Below are positions 52,149 through 60,449 of a stretch of 64,000 nt of DNA, piece after piece. This DNA comes from Bacillota bacterium (lineage in GTDB: Bacteria > Bacillota > Clostridia > Lachnospirales > Lachnospiraceae). Under the pieces are notes generated by a model that did not search any database, was not told the origin of the DNA, and saw nothing but the letters and a program-made list of their open reading frames with translations. The first letter of the stretch is position 1. Each line of letters starts with the position of its first letter. The stretch covers positions 62,001 through 126,000 of the forward strand of contig JAEWQV010000002.1 in the NCBI GenBank assembly GCA_023399055.1, read 5' to 3'. The translations under genes and the position numbers were made by a program.

Positions 52149-52910
52149 TTACTCAAAGAAATCATTTTCTTCACTTGAAAACAGAACATCACCAGTTTTA
52201 CTATCTATTACAGTAAATACAGTTCCGCGGTCATCGATATCTATAAGGTTAAATGCTTGAAGGACATCGGCTACTAAAGCTAGGCCGATAGCCATACCAA
52301 GGACGGTATAGGAATCTTTTTCATAATTTTTCTTAGTAGAATATACTTTAATATCTTTTAGTAGACTATCGGTTTTTATATCTGTAATAATCCCTTTATA
52401 ATCCTCACTTGTTAGTATTTCCTTGAGCATAATATCTATATTATCATTAAACTCCTTAAGGTTTGCAAGTCTCTCTGATTCATACATAGATACAATAATA
52501 TGGCTCTCATCATATACTTGAGCATCAATATAAGTAGAATCTTCATTATATTCTTTGGCATATTCTTCAATAGAATCATACATATATGCGGTTAGTATTA
52601 CTTTCGTTACCTTATCTTTAACCGTTATAGAGCATTTATACGCTTTTTTATTATAAGTAGCGGATATGGTAGCTTTGCCTACAGATATTGCTTTTACCTT
52701 TCCCTTTGAAGAAACTGTTGCAATCTTCTTGTTACTGCTTGCCCATTTTATTGAGTCAGATGCTCCAGTAAGTTTTAATGTAGAAGTTCCTCCGACATTT
52801 AATGTCAATTTTGTCTTACTAAGCTTAACTGTTGCAGCATATGCAGTGCTTGGGGAGATTAAGGTAAAACATAAGATTAGTGATAGCAGTATAGTTATTA
52901 ATTTTTTCAT
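52149..52910 (-). CDS. Secreted Big_2 (Ig-like) domain protein, long
   Basis: This 253-residue protein has a signal peptide (after AYA near residue 26), a Big_2 domain at about 27-100 (WASSNKKIATVSSKGKVKAIS is its hallmark strand), and a 150-residue C-terminal domain of alpha/beta type with no recognised family, ending in a VFTVIDSKTGDVLFSSEEN strand. It lies just upstream of its shorter paralogue on the same strand. GGGAACC precedes the ATG, a weak ribosome site. Confidence 0.72.
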   Translation of the reverse strand: MKKLITILLSLILCFTLISPSTAYAATVKLSKTKLTLNVGGTSTLKLTGASDSIKWASSNKKIATVSSKGKVKAISVGKATISATYNKKAYKCSITVKDKVTKVILTAYMYDSIEEYAKEYNEDSTYIDAQVYDESHIIVSMYESERLANLKEFNDNIDIMLKEILTSEDYKGIITDIKTDSLLKDIKVYSTKKNYEKDSYTVLGMAIGLALVADVLQAFNLIDIDDRGTVFTVIDSKTGDVLFSSEENDFFE

Positions 52911-53263
52911 TGGTTCCCTCCAATATCATACTATTTTTACCATGTAATTATATTACATATTAATTATAATGTAAACCGCATTCAATGTGTGCTCTTATGA
53001 AGAGATAGGTGGTATCATTAATAAGTTTATATGTAAGTTTAATAGGGACAGAGCTGTATTAGATGGGATTAACATATTATGCAAAAGTTGCATAAGGTAG
53101 TAATATATCGATTAGTTTTTGCCTGTCTATCTAGTGGCAATGCAAATTAATATAGATTACATTGTATTATATTTTAATATGAACCATAAAGTTTTAACGT
53201 ATTTATATAACTATTAAATAATATTGAGTGTCGATATTGACATCATAAAGGAGGATAAACCAT
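52911..53263. other. AT-rich divergent spacer
   Basis: I see no gene, repeat or clear promoter consensus in these 350 bases, apart from a GGAGG before the amidase start. Confidence 0.4.
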
Positions 53264-54166
53264 ATGAAGATTAATGTAGATGCTGGTCATGGAACAAATA
53301 CAATTGGAAAGCGTACACCACCCATGCCTATGGACATTGATATTAATAAGGATGGAGTAATTGACGTTAAAAAGGGCGTGCAGTACAGGGAACATTATGC
53401 TACAGTCGGCGTGGCAAATTTCTTAGTTAAAGAGCTTAAACGTTGTGGATTTGATACAATGCAGACTGGCTTTAACGATGCGGACGCTTCTGACGATACA
53501 GATACCTCGTTAGCCAATCGTCAAAAGGCAATTACAGCAGGCAAATGCGATTACAGTATATCAATTCATTTTAATGCATTTGGAGATGGCAGCAGCTTTA
53601 ACACTGGCGAAGGGGTTGGAATATATATCCATGATAAAAACTTTGGTCAGTCAGATAAATTAGCACCGGTGGTACTTAAGTATCTCGCAGGTGGAACAAC
53701 TCAAAAAAATAGAGGTGTAACAAAGTCTTCACTTGCAATGTGTAATTGTACTGCTTTGAATACCAAAGCTGCAATTCTTTGTGAGCTTGCCTTTATGACC
53801 AACCTCAAGGAAGCAACAACCATGATGGCAAATGAAGAATATTGGTTGGAATGTGCACAGGAGATCTGTCAGGGTGTATGTGAGTATACCAAAGTTAAAT
53901 ATGTACCAGAAATCTATATACCTGCGACAACAATTACCCCGCAATCCACAGCTAAGGATATTAATTGGGCAAAAGAGAAGTTAAATGCTGTATTACCGGA
54001 GATAAAAGGAATAACCCCTTTGGCTATCGATGGAGTATATAATCCTATAATGCGTATTGCTGTATTACATTACTGGTTGCAGCTTGGTTGGGCCAATCTA
54101 AAAGATGATGGAACAGCAATTGGCAAAACGACCATTAACGCATTGAATGCTGGAAGAAAAAAGTAA
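53264..54166 (+). CDS. N-acetylmuramoyl-L-alanine amidase (Amidase_3)
   Basis: This 300-residue protein has the amidase_3 zinc fold: the first His in DAGHGTN (residue 9), Glu in REHYATVGVANFLV near 45, the second His in SIHFNAFGDGSSFNTGEGVGIYIH near 105 and Glu in CELAFMTN near 175. A C-terminal domain of about 65 residues resembles a peptidoglycan-binding or cell-wall repeat. There is no signal peptide, which suits a phage-lysin or spore/germination type enzyme released another way. It cleaves the MurNAc-L-Ala bond. AGGAGG precedes the ATG. Confidence 0.87.
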   Translation: MKINVDAGHGTNTIGKRTPPMPMDIDINKDGVIDVKKGVQYREHYATVGVANFLVKELKRCGFDTMQTGFNDADASDDTDTSLANRQKAITAGKCDYSISIHFNAFGDGSSFNTGEGVGIYIHDKNFGQSDKLAPVVLKYLAGGTTQKNRGVTKSSLAMCNCTALNTKAAILCELAFMTNLKEATTMMANEEYWLECAQEICQGVCEYTKVKYVPEIYIPATTITPQSTAKDINWAKEKLNAVLPEIKGITPLAIDGVYNPIMRIAVLHYWLQLGWANLKDDGTAIGKTTINALNAGRKK

Positions 54167-54256
54167 ACTATATAGTTGATAGTAAAGTCGTATAACTTGT
54201 AAGTTTCCTACTAAGGTAATAGACACTAAAAAATAGCTCGGTCAGAGATGACCGGG

Positions 54257-54508
54257 CTATTGGACCAATACCCATTGATAGGTGTTTGCATGATATTTAA
54301 TTTTTATTGGCTGCATCCGGTCATTGACTTGAATATAGCAACTGAACAATAGAGCAGTTGTACCTGCAAATTTCTCTACCTGCAAGAATTTAGGCTGTAA
54401 AATCTTATAAGTAAAGGACTGACCTTCCGTGTCGGTTAACTGAATATAATCGGGCCGTATCATACCTTTTCTATTAAATCTTGCACTTATATCTACTTCT
54501 ATATTCAC
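54257..54508 (-). CDS. Small DinB-linked protein, unknown function
   Basis: This 83-residue protein is mostly beta-strand: FNRKGMIRPDYIQLTD, QSFTYKILQPKFLQVEKF, then LLFSCYIQVNDRMQPIKIKY. It overlaps the Y-polymerase gene by four bases (ATGA type), so translation is coupled. No family is recognised with certainty, but small beta proteins in this position are known beside clostridial Y-polymerases. It may assist or regulate the polymerase; inferred from linkage only. Confidence 0.65.
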   Translation of the reverse strand: MNIEVDISARFNRKGMIRPDYIQLTDTEGQSFTYKILQPKFLQVEKFAGTTALLFSCYIQVNDRMQPIKIKYHANTYQWVLVQ

Positions 54509-55767
54509 GACAAAATGCCACCTCCATACTTTGGTTTTCGTTTTTCAATACTAATGCCACCAGACATATGATAAATCGGATTATCTACAAAAACGGCCCT
54601 CTTAACCGAATCCTGACCGTAACGAGTTCTGATCACATCCACGGTGCAGTCAATCTGGGATAATTTTTCAAATTGATGCATGTCAAACATATTTATCTGA
54701 CGCTCTGTGGATGCAGGTGTTACTTTGCTGGTATGAATTCCAAGATTACGCACTGGACTACCAGACCAAAGGTCATCAAATAATTTGCAAGCAGTGCGAT
54801 GTATCTCATTGGTAATATTAGTTGGGGTCATTAATGTCACCTGATGGGATTCGTGGCTAAAATCGGTATATACAATATTTACTGACACAACGCGAATCAT
54901 AACATGGTCAGTCCGTAGACGGGCAGCTACAGTTTCTGCAAGGGACAGTAATACTATTTTGGCTGCATCTGTTCGGTTAACATCAAATGGTATGACAGAA
55001 GAATTCCCATAACCTTTGTTCGCAGGAGCGCTATCTAGAACAGGAGCTAGGTCAATACCATTAGCAAACGAATATAAAACATCACCAACTTTACCAAAAT
55101 GATTATGAATAATATTTAAATCAGATTTTGCTAAATCACCAATTGTAAAGATACCAAGATTATATAATTTGCGTCTGGTTGAATGGCCTACAAATAACAA
55201 ATCGCCTACAGGCAGAGGCCACATCTTACTCACAACCTCGTCGGGGTAAAGAGTATGCACAAGATCAGGCTTTTTAAAATCACCTGCCATTTTTGCTAAA
55301 AGCTTATTAGAAGACACACCAACATTGACGGTAAAACCAAGTTCATCGCGTATCCTGTCCTTAATTGTATGCGCAACGGCTAATGGAGGGCCAAACGAAT
55401 CTATCGTATGGGTCATATCAACATATGCTTCATCTAAACTATAAGGCTCCACATCCGGCGAGAACTCCCTTAATATATCCATAAAGGAATGAGAGCAGCG
55501 GTCATATAAATCATAATGTGGGGGAACGGTAACAAGGTTAGGACATAGTTTTAATGCCTCTGCAATTGTATCTCCAGTACGTACACCATACTTTTTAGCA
55601 GAAGTGGATTTTGCAAGTATGATACCATGACGCTTTTTTACATCACCGCCCACAGCTGACGGTATATCCCTTAAATCGTTCTTCTCACCAAGGACATGGA
55701 TGCGGTAAGTAGCTTCCCAGCTTAAAAATGCAGAATTAACATCAACATGAAAAATTGTTTTATCCAT
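54505..55767 (-). CDS. Y-family DNA polymerase (DinB/ImpB-like)
   Basis: This 420-residue translesion polymerase has the N-terminal metal Asp in FHVDVNSAFLSWEA, the catalytic pair in YSLDEAYVDMT near 103-113, and GVSSNKLLAKMAGDFKKPD near 150. The little-finger domain follows. The usual DMDAFFAsVE is replaced by DVNSAFLSWE, a variant of the ImpB-like clostridial branch. The start at 55767 has GGAG seven bases upstream. A LexA-type box lies 57-70 bases ahead, so SOS control is expected. Confidence 0.9.
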   Translation of the reverse strand: MDKTIFHVDVNSAFLSWEATYRIHVLGEKNDLRDIPSAVGGDVKKRHGIILAKSTSAKKYGVRTGDTIAEALKLCPNLVTVPPHYDLYDRCSHSFMDILREFSPDVEPYSLDEAYVDMTHTIDSFGPPLAVAHTIKDRIRDELGFTVNVGVSSNKLLAKMAGDFKKPDLVHTLYPDEVVSKMWPLPVGDLLFVGHSTRRKLYNLGIFTIGDLAKSDLNIIHNHFGKVGDVLYSFANGIDLAPVLDSAPANKGYGNSSVIPFDVNRTDAAKIVLLSLAETVAARLRTDHVMIRVVSVNIVYTDFSHESHQVTLMTPTNITNEIHRTACKLFDDLWSGSPVRNLGIHTSKVTPASTERQINMFDMHQFEKLSQIDCTVDVIRTRYGQDSVKRAVFVDNPIYHMSGGISIEKRKPKYGGGILS

Positions 55768-55823
55768 AATGCTCCGATCTGTATTGCCTGTTAAGATGTC
55801 ACAAAAGTATAAACAAGCAAATA

Positions 55824-55837
55824 CAAACATTTGTTCG
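55824..55837. promoter_or_regulatory. LexA (DinR) box
   Basis: On the minus strand it reads CGAACAAATGTTTG, matching the Gram-positive CGAACRNRYGTTYC consensus at 13 of 14 positions. It lies at the expected place upstream of the Y-polymerase. Confidence 0.75.
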
Positions 55838-56008
55838 ATTTGAGTATATTATAATACGATTTAGTTGTGCTGTAAAGAGGGATTAGATAGGATTCTTTTG
55901 ACATTAATATTCTTCTATTATAAAGTTTGTATATCCATATTATACCTTTTTATTGCTAATGCTGTCAGAATGTGATATTGTTTGGATAAAAAGGGAGAGC
56001 GGAATACT

Positions 56009-56497
56009 ATGAAGAAACGATTAAAATTATTATTAATCTATTTGTTGATAATTTCATTTACAGCGTCAACATTTACGGTAATTCAATCGCTATCAGAGGG
56101 ATTCGTGACCGAAGCGCATTCTGGAAGGACAGATTCAAGCGGGGGACATAAAGATAATAAAAATAAAAGTGGATTAGGCAGTTATCACTATCATTGCGGG
56201 GGCAACCCAGCACACTTACATAAAAACGGAGTATGTCCATATTCATCTAAGGTAAGTAGTAATACACCAAAATCTAATTCAAACAGTTTAAATAAAACGG
56301 CAAGCACTAACACACAAAAAGAATTAATTAAAAGAGTTCAGACAGCTTTAAACGACTTAGGGTATAATTGTGGGAAGGTAGACGGCGTAATCGGAAAGAA
56401 AACCGAGGAAGCCATTAAGCAATTCCAAAAGGATAATAACTTAACCGTTGATGGTAAAATCGGTAAAGAAGTCAAAGATGCACTTAATATAAAGTAA
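56009..56497 (+). CDS. Secreted YHYH-motif protein with peptidoglycan-binding domain
   Basis: This 162-residue protein has a signal peptide (about residues 1-30), a YHYH module (HSGRTDSSGGHKDNKN...SYHYHCGG...HLHKNGVCPY, at about 38-80, probably metal-binding), a Ser/Asn-rich linker and a C-terminal PG_binding_1 domain (LIKRVQTALNDLGYNCGKVDGVIGKKTEEAIKQFQ region). The start ATG at 56009 follows GGGAGAGCGG. Proteins like this are often in phage or mobile regions and at the cell wall. Confidence 0.8.
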   Translation: MKKRLKLLLIYLLIISFTASTFTVIQSLSEGFVTEAHSGRTDSSGGHKDNKNKSGLGSYHYHCGGNPAHLHKNGVCPYSSKVSSNTPKSNSNSLNKTASTNTQKELIKRVQTALNDLGYNCGKVDGVIGKKTEEAIKQFQKDNNLTVDGKIGKEVKDALNIK

Positions 56498-56602
56498 CAT
56501 TTATGATGGGGTAGCTATTGTACATAATTACAAGGATAGTACGGAATTCGGCATTAATAAGAAAGGTATAAAATATTCAGCCTTAAAGCTGGTGAAAATT
56601 TT

Positions 56603-56944
56603 ATGACGGATTTTTACAATGGGGTAGCAGTAACAGGTAGTTATGGTAATTATAGTAGTGTTATAATCAAAACAGGGAAAAAGGTATTATCAAAAAAGTC
56701 ATTTGATAGAATAATAGATCCAGCAAAAACAATTAGCTCCGGTTATTTTTTTGTAGAGAAGGATATTGATACGTGGTTATATACTAAGGCTACTCATGTG
56801 CATCATGTTCAATACGTTCGTAAGCATCCAAGCCAGGGAGTTGTATATAGTAACCTCATTCCTCTGTGCCACGATTGCCACGAGGAAGTACATGGACATA
56901 GGCAGAAAGAGAAGAAGGAACCATTAACCGTAGAGAGGTGGTAA
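56603..56944 (+). CDS. HNH-nuclease-like protein, altered N-terminus
   Basis: This 113-residue protein ends with an HNH-like block: YTKATHVHHVQYVRKHP, NLIPLCHDCHEEVHGHR. That holds the His-His core and the second zinc pair CxxC. The expected first CxxC before the YTKA segment is missing (VEKDIDTW stands there), and the N-terminal 50 residues match nothing I know. It lies 105 bases after the YHYH gene and may be a decayed phage HNH gene. No clear ribosome site precedes the ATG. Confidence 0.5.
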   Translation: MTDFYNGVAVTGSYGNYSSVIIKTGKKVLSKKSFDRIIDPAKTISSGYFFVEKDIDTWLYTKATHVHHVQYVRKHPSQGVVYSNLIPLCHDCHEEVHGHRQKEKKEPLTVERW

Positions 56945-57034
56945 ATGTAGATATAAATACTAGAAGAGTTTGTATAATGTTATTATATTTACCAGATAAT
57001 ATTATATAGATTAATTTGAATTGGAGTGAAAGGT

Positions 57035-57964
57035 TTGAAAAGATATATAGAATTATTAGAAAGCACTATACAAAAAAGTACTATCATCGAGCTAAGAAAA
57101 TACCTTGAACCATTTAGGAACATAAAAAAATGGATGATAATTAGTGATTATTGTTTTGATGATCCAAATAAAAGTAATAATTGCATTTCATTTATAATAT
57201 ATCCCTATGTTTATAGTTTAGATGAGTTGCAAGAAGACATAAAAAACAGAGCAAAAGTGGACTTAAAACACACAAAGAATATCAGTGATGAGTTTTGTGA
57301 TTTATATCACAGTGGGATATTCTATTCAATGAATTTTGTTGTAAATGAGGATAATTGTATATGCCACGGTATAACAGTGGAAAGCGTCAGAAATCTAATT
57401 ACACAATATATCGAAATGCTTAAAACTTGGATAAAAAATCAACCTGAGAAAAAGAATGATCATGAAGAAAAAATTAAAAAGTTTAATGTTTTATTAAATG
57501 AAACTAATAGAAAGACATTCAATCTTAGATTATTTAAAGAAATATTTCTGGTTAACTTTTTAGTAAGCTATTTAACCTATATATTAATTAAAGAAATGGA
57601 TATTGATATAATCGGATGGTTTTCTGATCCTGATAAAATTGTTAGTGGATATGGTGAAATTGCAACTGTTTTATATGTGGTAATGCACCATACTTTATGT
57701 GTTGAATATTTGGGGGTTAATTACAAACAACCTATAACTTGTCTAGCTGGACAAACAAGCGATATATTTTATGATGAGTTAGTCAGAATTGCTGATTATA
57801 TATGTGGATTTGTTTCAGAGTTTGATTTAGAAGATGCAAATAAAGAGTATAAGGATAAATATAAAAAGATTTCTAGTAATATAGTCGCAAATAATAAATA
57901 TATAAGTATAATCAATATAAATGCTGATGGAATAAATAAGACTGTACATACGAAAATTGAATAG
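57035..57964 (+). CDS. Unrecognised 309-residue protein
   Basis: This starts best at TTG 57035, eight bases after GGAG; GTG at 57026 is in frame but overlaps that site. The sequence is Lys/Asn/Ile-rich and mixed alpha/beta. Notable parts are an early MIISDYCFDDPNKSNNCISF segment with an Asp cluster, Cys-rich ICHGITVESVRNL, one strongly hydrophobic stretch near residues 180-195 and a late YLGVNYKQPITCLAGQ. No known family is recognised. Codon use is more AT-rich than the housekeeping genes, suggesting recent acquisition. It stands next to HNH and lysin remnants. Confidence 0.6.
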   Translation: MKRYIELLESTIQKSTIIELRKYLEPFRNIKKWMIISDYCFDDPNKSNNCISFIIYPYVYSLDELQEDIKNRAKVDLKHTKNISDEFCDLYHSGIFYSMNFVVNEDNCICHGITVESVRNLITQYIEMLKTWIKNQPEKKNDHEEKIKKFNVLLNETNRKTFNLRLFKEIFLVNFLVSYLTYILIKEMDIDIIGWFSDPDKIVSGYGEIATVLYVVMHHTLCVEYLGVNYKQPITCLAGQTSDIFYDELVRIADYICGFVSEFDLEDANKEYKDKYKKISSNIVANNKYISIININADGINKTVHTKIE

Positions 57965-58065
57965 GATTTAAATATTATATGGATAAAAGATTTTCATCTT
58001 TTTTATGTAATAATATAATACCCCGGTCAAAAATAAACGCATTTTAATTTAGACCCTTGTAACTC

Positions 58066-58145
58066 GGCTATGGGGTAGACGTTAAATGGGTTCAAAGTTA
58101 AACGACGCAGGTATAAACGCAAAAATGGCAAAAATAAATAATTAA
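58066..58145 (+). pseudogene. Fragment of a lysin peptidoglycan-binding domain
   Basis: Reading GYGVDVKWVQ in one frame and, after a -1 shift near 58095, KLNDAGINAKMAKINN in another gives a typical PG_binding repeat end of a phage endolysin, then a stop. The rest of the gene is absent upstream. Confidence 0.5.
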
Positions 58146-58174
58146 AATCATAACGTGTCAAGGTGGCAATGGAT

Positions 58175-58327
58175 ATGGAATACAAAAAAATAGTGACATT
58201 TGAAATGAATGGTTATAAGGTTGTTTGTAAGACGGTTGCACTTGAAGAAGAGGAAGAAAAAGAAAGATTTCAAGAAATTAAAAAGCAATTGATACATCTG
58301 GCTAATAAGTACCCAAAGAAAACTTGA
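58175..58327 (+). CDS. Small ORF, 50 residues, phage-like
   Basis: It starts with MEYKKIVTFEMNGYKVV behind AGGTGG at eight bases, and has a poly-Glu run (LEEEEEKERFQEI) in a helical second half. The length, charge pattern and neighbours resemble small phage or integrative-element proteins. No family is recognised. Confidence 0.45.
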   Translation: MEYKKIVTFEMNGYKVVCKTVALEEEEEKERFQEIKKQLIHLANKYPKKT

Positions 58328-58457
58328 TAAATAATTACACCTAAAGAGCGTAGGCATGGCACTCATGGGAGTTTATCTCAAGGGTGCCATTTTATTTCCT
58401 TTTCATTGCAAATACTGTTATATTGTGGTAGTATCTGGGTAAAAGGGGGATTACGCA

Positions 58458-58637
58458 ATGAAACAGCAAATAAGGGTAATAGAAGAAACAGATGCAACAA
58501 CATTTGAAAAAATGGTAAATGCATTTCTTAGCGAGGGATACACTATGAATGCAAGTTTTATAAACAGAATAAGACCTGATACAGAGTATGAAGGGGTAGT
58601 ATATCGCGCCATATTGATAAATGAAAATAGCAAATGA
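58458..58637 (+). CDS. Small ORF, 59 residues, DUF1737-like
   Basis: It begins MKQQIRVIEETDATTFEKMV behind AAGGGGG at eight bases. The pattern VIEETDATTFEKMVN then FLSEGY and VVYRAIL resembles DUF1737-like short proteins found in phages. It is followed at once by a strong UUCG-type terminator, which supports a real transcript. Confidence 0.5.
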   Translation: MKQQIRVIEETDATTFEKMVNAFLSEGYTMNASFINRIRPDTEYEGVVYRAILINENSK

Positions 58638-58648
58638 AATGAAAAGAG

Positions 58649-58670
58649 AAGCGTCTTTCGGGGCGCTTTT
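58649..58670 (+). terminator. Terminator with TTCG tetraloop
   Basis: Arms AAGCGTCT and GGGCGCTT (with wobbles) close a TTCG loop, followed by TT. Confidence 0.7.
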
Positions 58671-58985
58671 ATTGTACATAAAAATGGGGGGGTACACTAC
58701 ATTACAATTATAAGGATCTTGCCAAGCATATAACTAGTTAGAGCTAAGGCGGCAAGGTTAACGATGCTTGGCTGAAATGACTGTAGAGCAGATGATTAAG
58801 CTGTGAGCAATATACTTAGTAAGCGCATATAGAGAGCTATCCTCCTTTAATAATCACGGAACCAACGAACTTTTTATTGTAATAGTTATCAAATAGTTAC
58901 CAAACTTTCAAAAACCACTCCTTCCAGAGTGGTTTCCGTTGTCTTATAAATCCTATAAGCCTTAATTCATCCATATTTTCCATTA
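58671..58985. other. Noncoding tract with possible ORF remnants
   Basis: No intact gene. One frame near 58708-58780 reads YKDLAKHITS and GGKVNDAWLK between stops, which looks like decayed coding sequence of unknown origin. The tRNA-Thr terminator lies at the right end. Confidence 0.35.
58908..58933 (-). terminator. Terminator after tRNA-Thr
   Basis: For leftward transcription, ACCACTC pairs with GAGTGGT around TGGAAG and leads into a U-run (A-run at 58910-58914). Confidence 0.75.
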
Positions 58986-59058
58986 AGCTAGAAAAGGGAC
59001 TTGAACCCTCGACCCCTTCATTACGAGTGAAGTGCTCTACCAACTGAGCTATTCCAGC
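58986..59058 (-). tRNA. tRNA-Thr (anticodon CGT)
   Basis: A 73-base leftward cloverleaf with acceptor GCTGGAA/TTCTAGC (one G-U), D-arm GCTC...GAGC, anticodon stem CTTCA/TGAAG with loop CTCGTAA (anticodon CGT) and T-arm GGTTCAAGTCC. CCA is not encoded. It bounds the accessory tract on the right. Confidence 0.95.
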
Positions 59059-59295
59059 AAGTCATATATACCAATTGAATTAAGTAAGCATACTGAATGT
59101 TGCCCCCCAATTTGACTACTCAACTATTCTATTATAAACAGTTATAAATTTCAAGATATATTTAGTACAACAGATAATTTTTAGCAAGCTTTGTTAATCC
59201 TTGCTTCCCTTAGCTTAAACAAGATGAAACCATAAGTTGTTTTACTTATCATGAACATCAAAATCCTCGCAAAGCATACATTTATGTTGTCATGA

Positions 59296-59325
59296 ATAAA
59301 AAGAAGGAGGATTATCCTCCTTCTC
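59296..59325 (-). terminator. Terminator after the second degV
   Basis: Ten-base arms AGAAGGAGGA and complement around TTA, with A5 on the left as U-tract for leftward transcription. Confidence 0.8.
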
Positions 59326-59343
59326 ACCTTTATCGTAATATAC

Positions 59344-60213
59344 TCATCTTTTCTCACCCATATAGCATAGACCAATTGCACCTGGGCCGGAGTGTGCTCC
59401 AATACTTGGTGCTATTGTATTGATAATAATTTCTTTCTTTGGAAGTTGCTCACGAATTAAGTTTGCCAGGTATTCAGCATCTTCAGGTGAATCGCCATGA
59501 ACGATACCAATTGCATCATCGGAATCTTTGTATTTACCCATACTATCAATCATCTCGTTGCATATTACAGAAAGAGATTTCTTGCGGCCTCTAGCAGTGG
59601 AAAGGGAAACCAGTTCGCCTGCCGGATTAACGTAAAGAATGGGTTTAATATTAATCATGGAACCAATGATTGCAGTGGCTTTCGAAATTCTTCCACCTCT
59701 GTGTAGATGACCTAAATCATCAACGGTAAAGCGAACGCAAAATTCTTGTTTGTGCTCCTCGAGCCAAGTAACAACCTCATCAAGAGTTTTTCCTTCTGTT
59801 CTCATGGCAACAGCTTTACGAATAAACATACCTTCTGCAAGTGAGGCATTCAAGGTATCAAGTACAATGATTTTTGCCTCTGGATTTTCTTCACATATTT
59901 CCTGTGCACCCACGGAAACATTGCTGTAACCTCCACTTAAAGCAGAAGAAAAACTGATATGTAATATATCATAACCCTGTTCAATTAGGGTTTGAAATGT
60001 TCTATGAATTACATCGGGATTACTTGCCATAGTTGTTGGCATTTTACCTTCTCTCATTTTATCATAGAATTCCTTTGGAGTAAGCGTAATGTCTGATCCA
60101 TAAGTGATACCTTCTAAATCATAATAATGAGGTATGATAACAATGTTATTCTCTTTTATGTAGCTCTCGGGTAAGTCAGAGTTTGAATCAGCTGTAATTA
60201 TAAAATCCTTCAT
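59344..60213 (-). CDS. DegV family fatty-acid-binding protein (second copy)
   Basis: This 289-residue protein shows TADSNSDLPES at the start, ISFSSALSGGYSNVS near residue 88 and the HRGGRISKATAIIGSMINIKPIL segment near 170. As in FakB proteins, it should bind a fatty acid. It differs clearly from the copy at 45628-46464 and is not a recent duplicate. The end GLCYMGEKR is family-typical. GGAGG precedes the ATG. Confidence 0.9.
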   Translation of the reverse strand: MKDFIITADSNSDLPESYIKENNIVIIPHYYDLEGITYGSDITLTPKEFYDKMREGKMPTTMASNPDVIHRTFQTLIEQGYDILHISFSSALSGGYSNVSVGAQEICEENPEAKIIVLDTLNASLAEGMFIRKAVAMRTEGKTLDEVVTWLEEHKQEFCVRFTVDDLGHLHRGGRISKATAIIGSMINIKPILYVNPAGELVSLSTARGRKKSLSVICNEMIDSMGKYKDSDDAIGIVHGDSPEDAEYLANLIREQLPKKEIIINTIAPSIGAHSGPGAIGLCYMGEKR

Positions 60214-60349
60214 CTCATATTTCCTCCCAGATCTTTTGTTATTACTATTTTACTAGAGGAGTTGTATTATTACAATAGAAGATTAGAATTTATTTATTGT
60301 TTATTTATAAAAAATTTATAATTATTCAAGATAAATACTTTTTAATATA

Positions 60350-60385
60350 AAACAAACCTTGCTCTAATTTGATCAAGGTTTGTTT
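60350..60385. terminator. Bidirectional terminator
   Basis: Arms AAACAAACCTT (60350-60360) and complement (60375-60385) lie between two leftward genes, downstream of the HsdR-N gene. Confidence 0.65.
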
Positions 60386-60449
60386 ATAAGATAATGGCCT
60401 CAAAAATTTATATAATACGTTTTAGATAAAAATCTGGTTCAAGGTGAAT

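Noticed and set aside
50749..59058. attL/attR sites at the two tRNA genes
   Set aside because: I looked for repeats of either tRNA 3' end inside the window and saw none, so no attachment sites are claimed.
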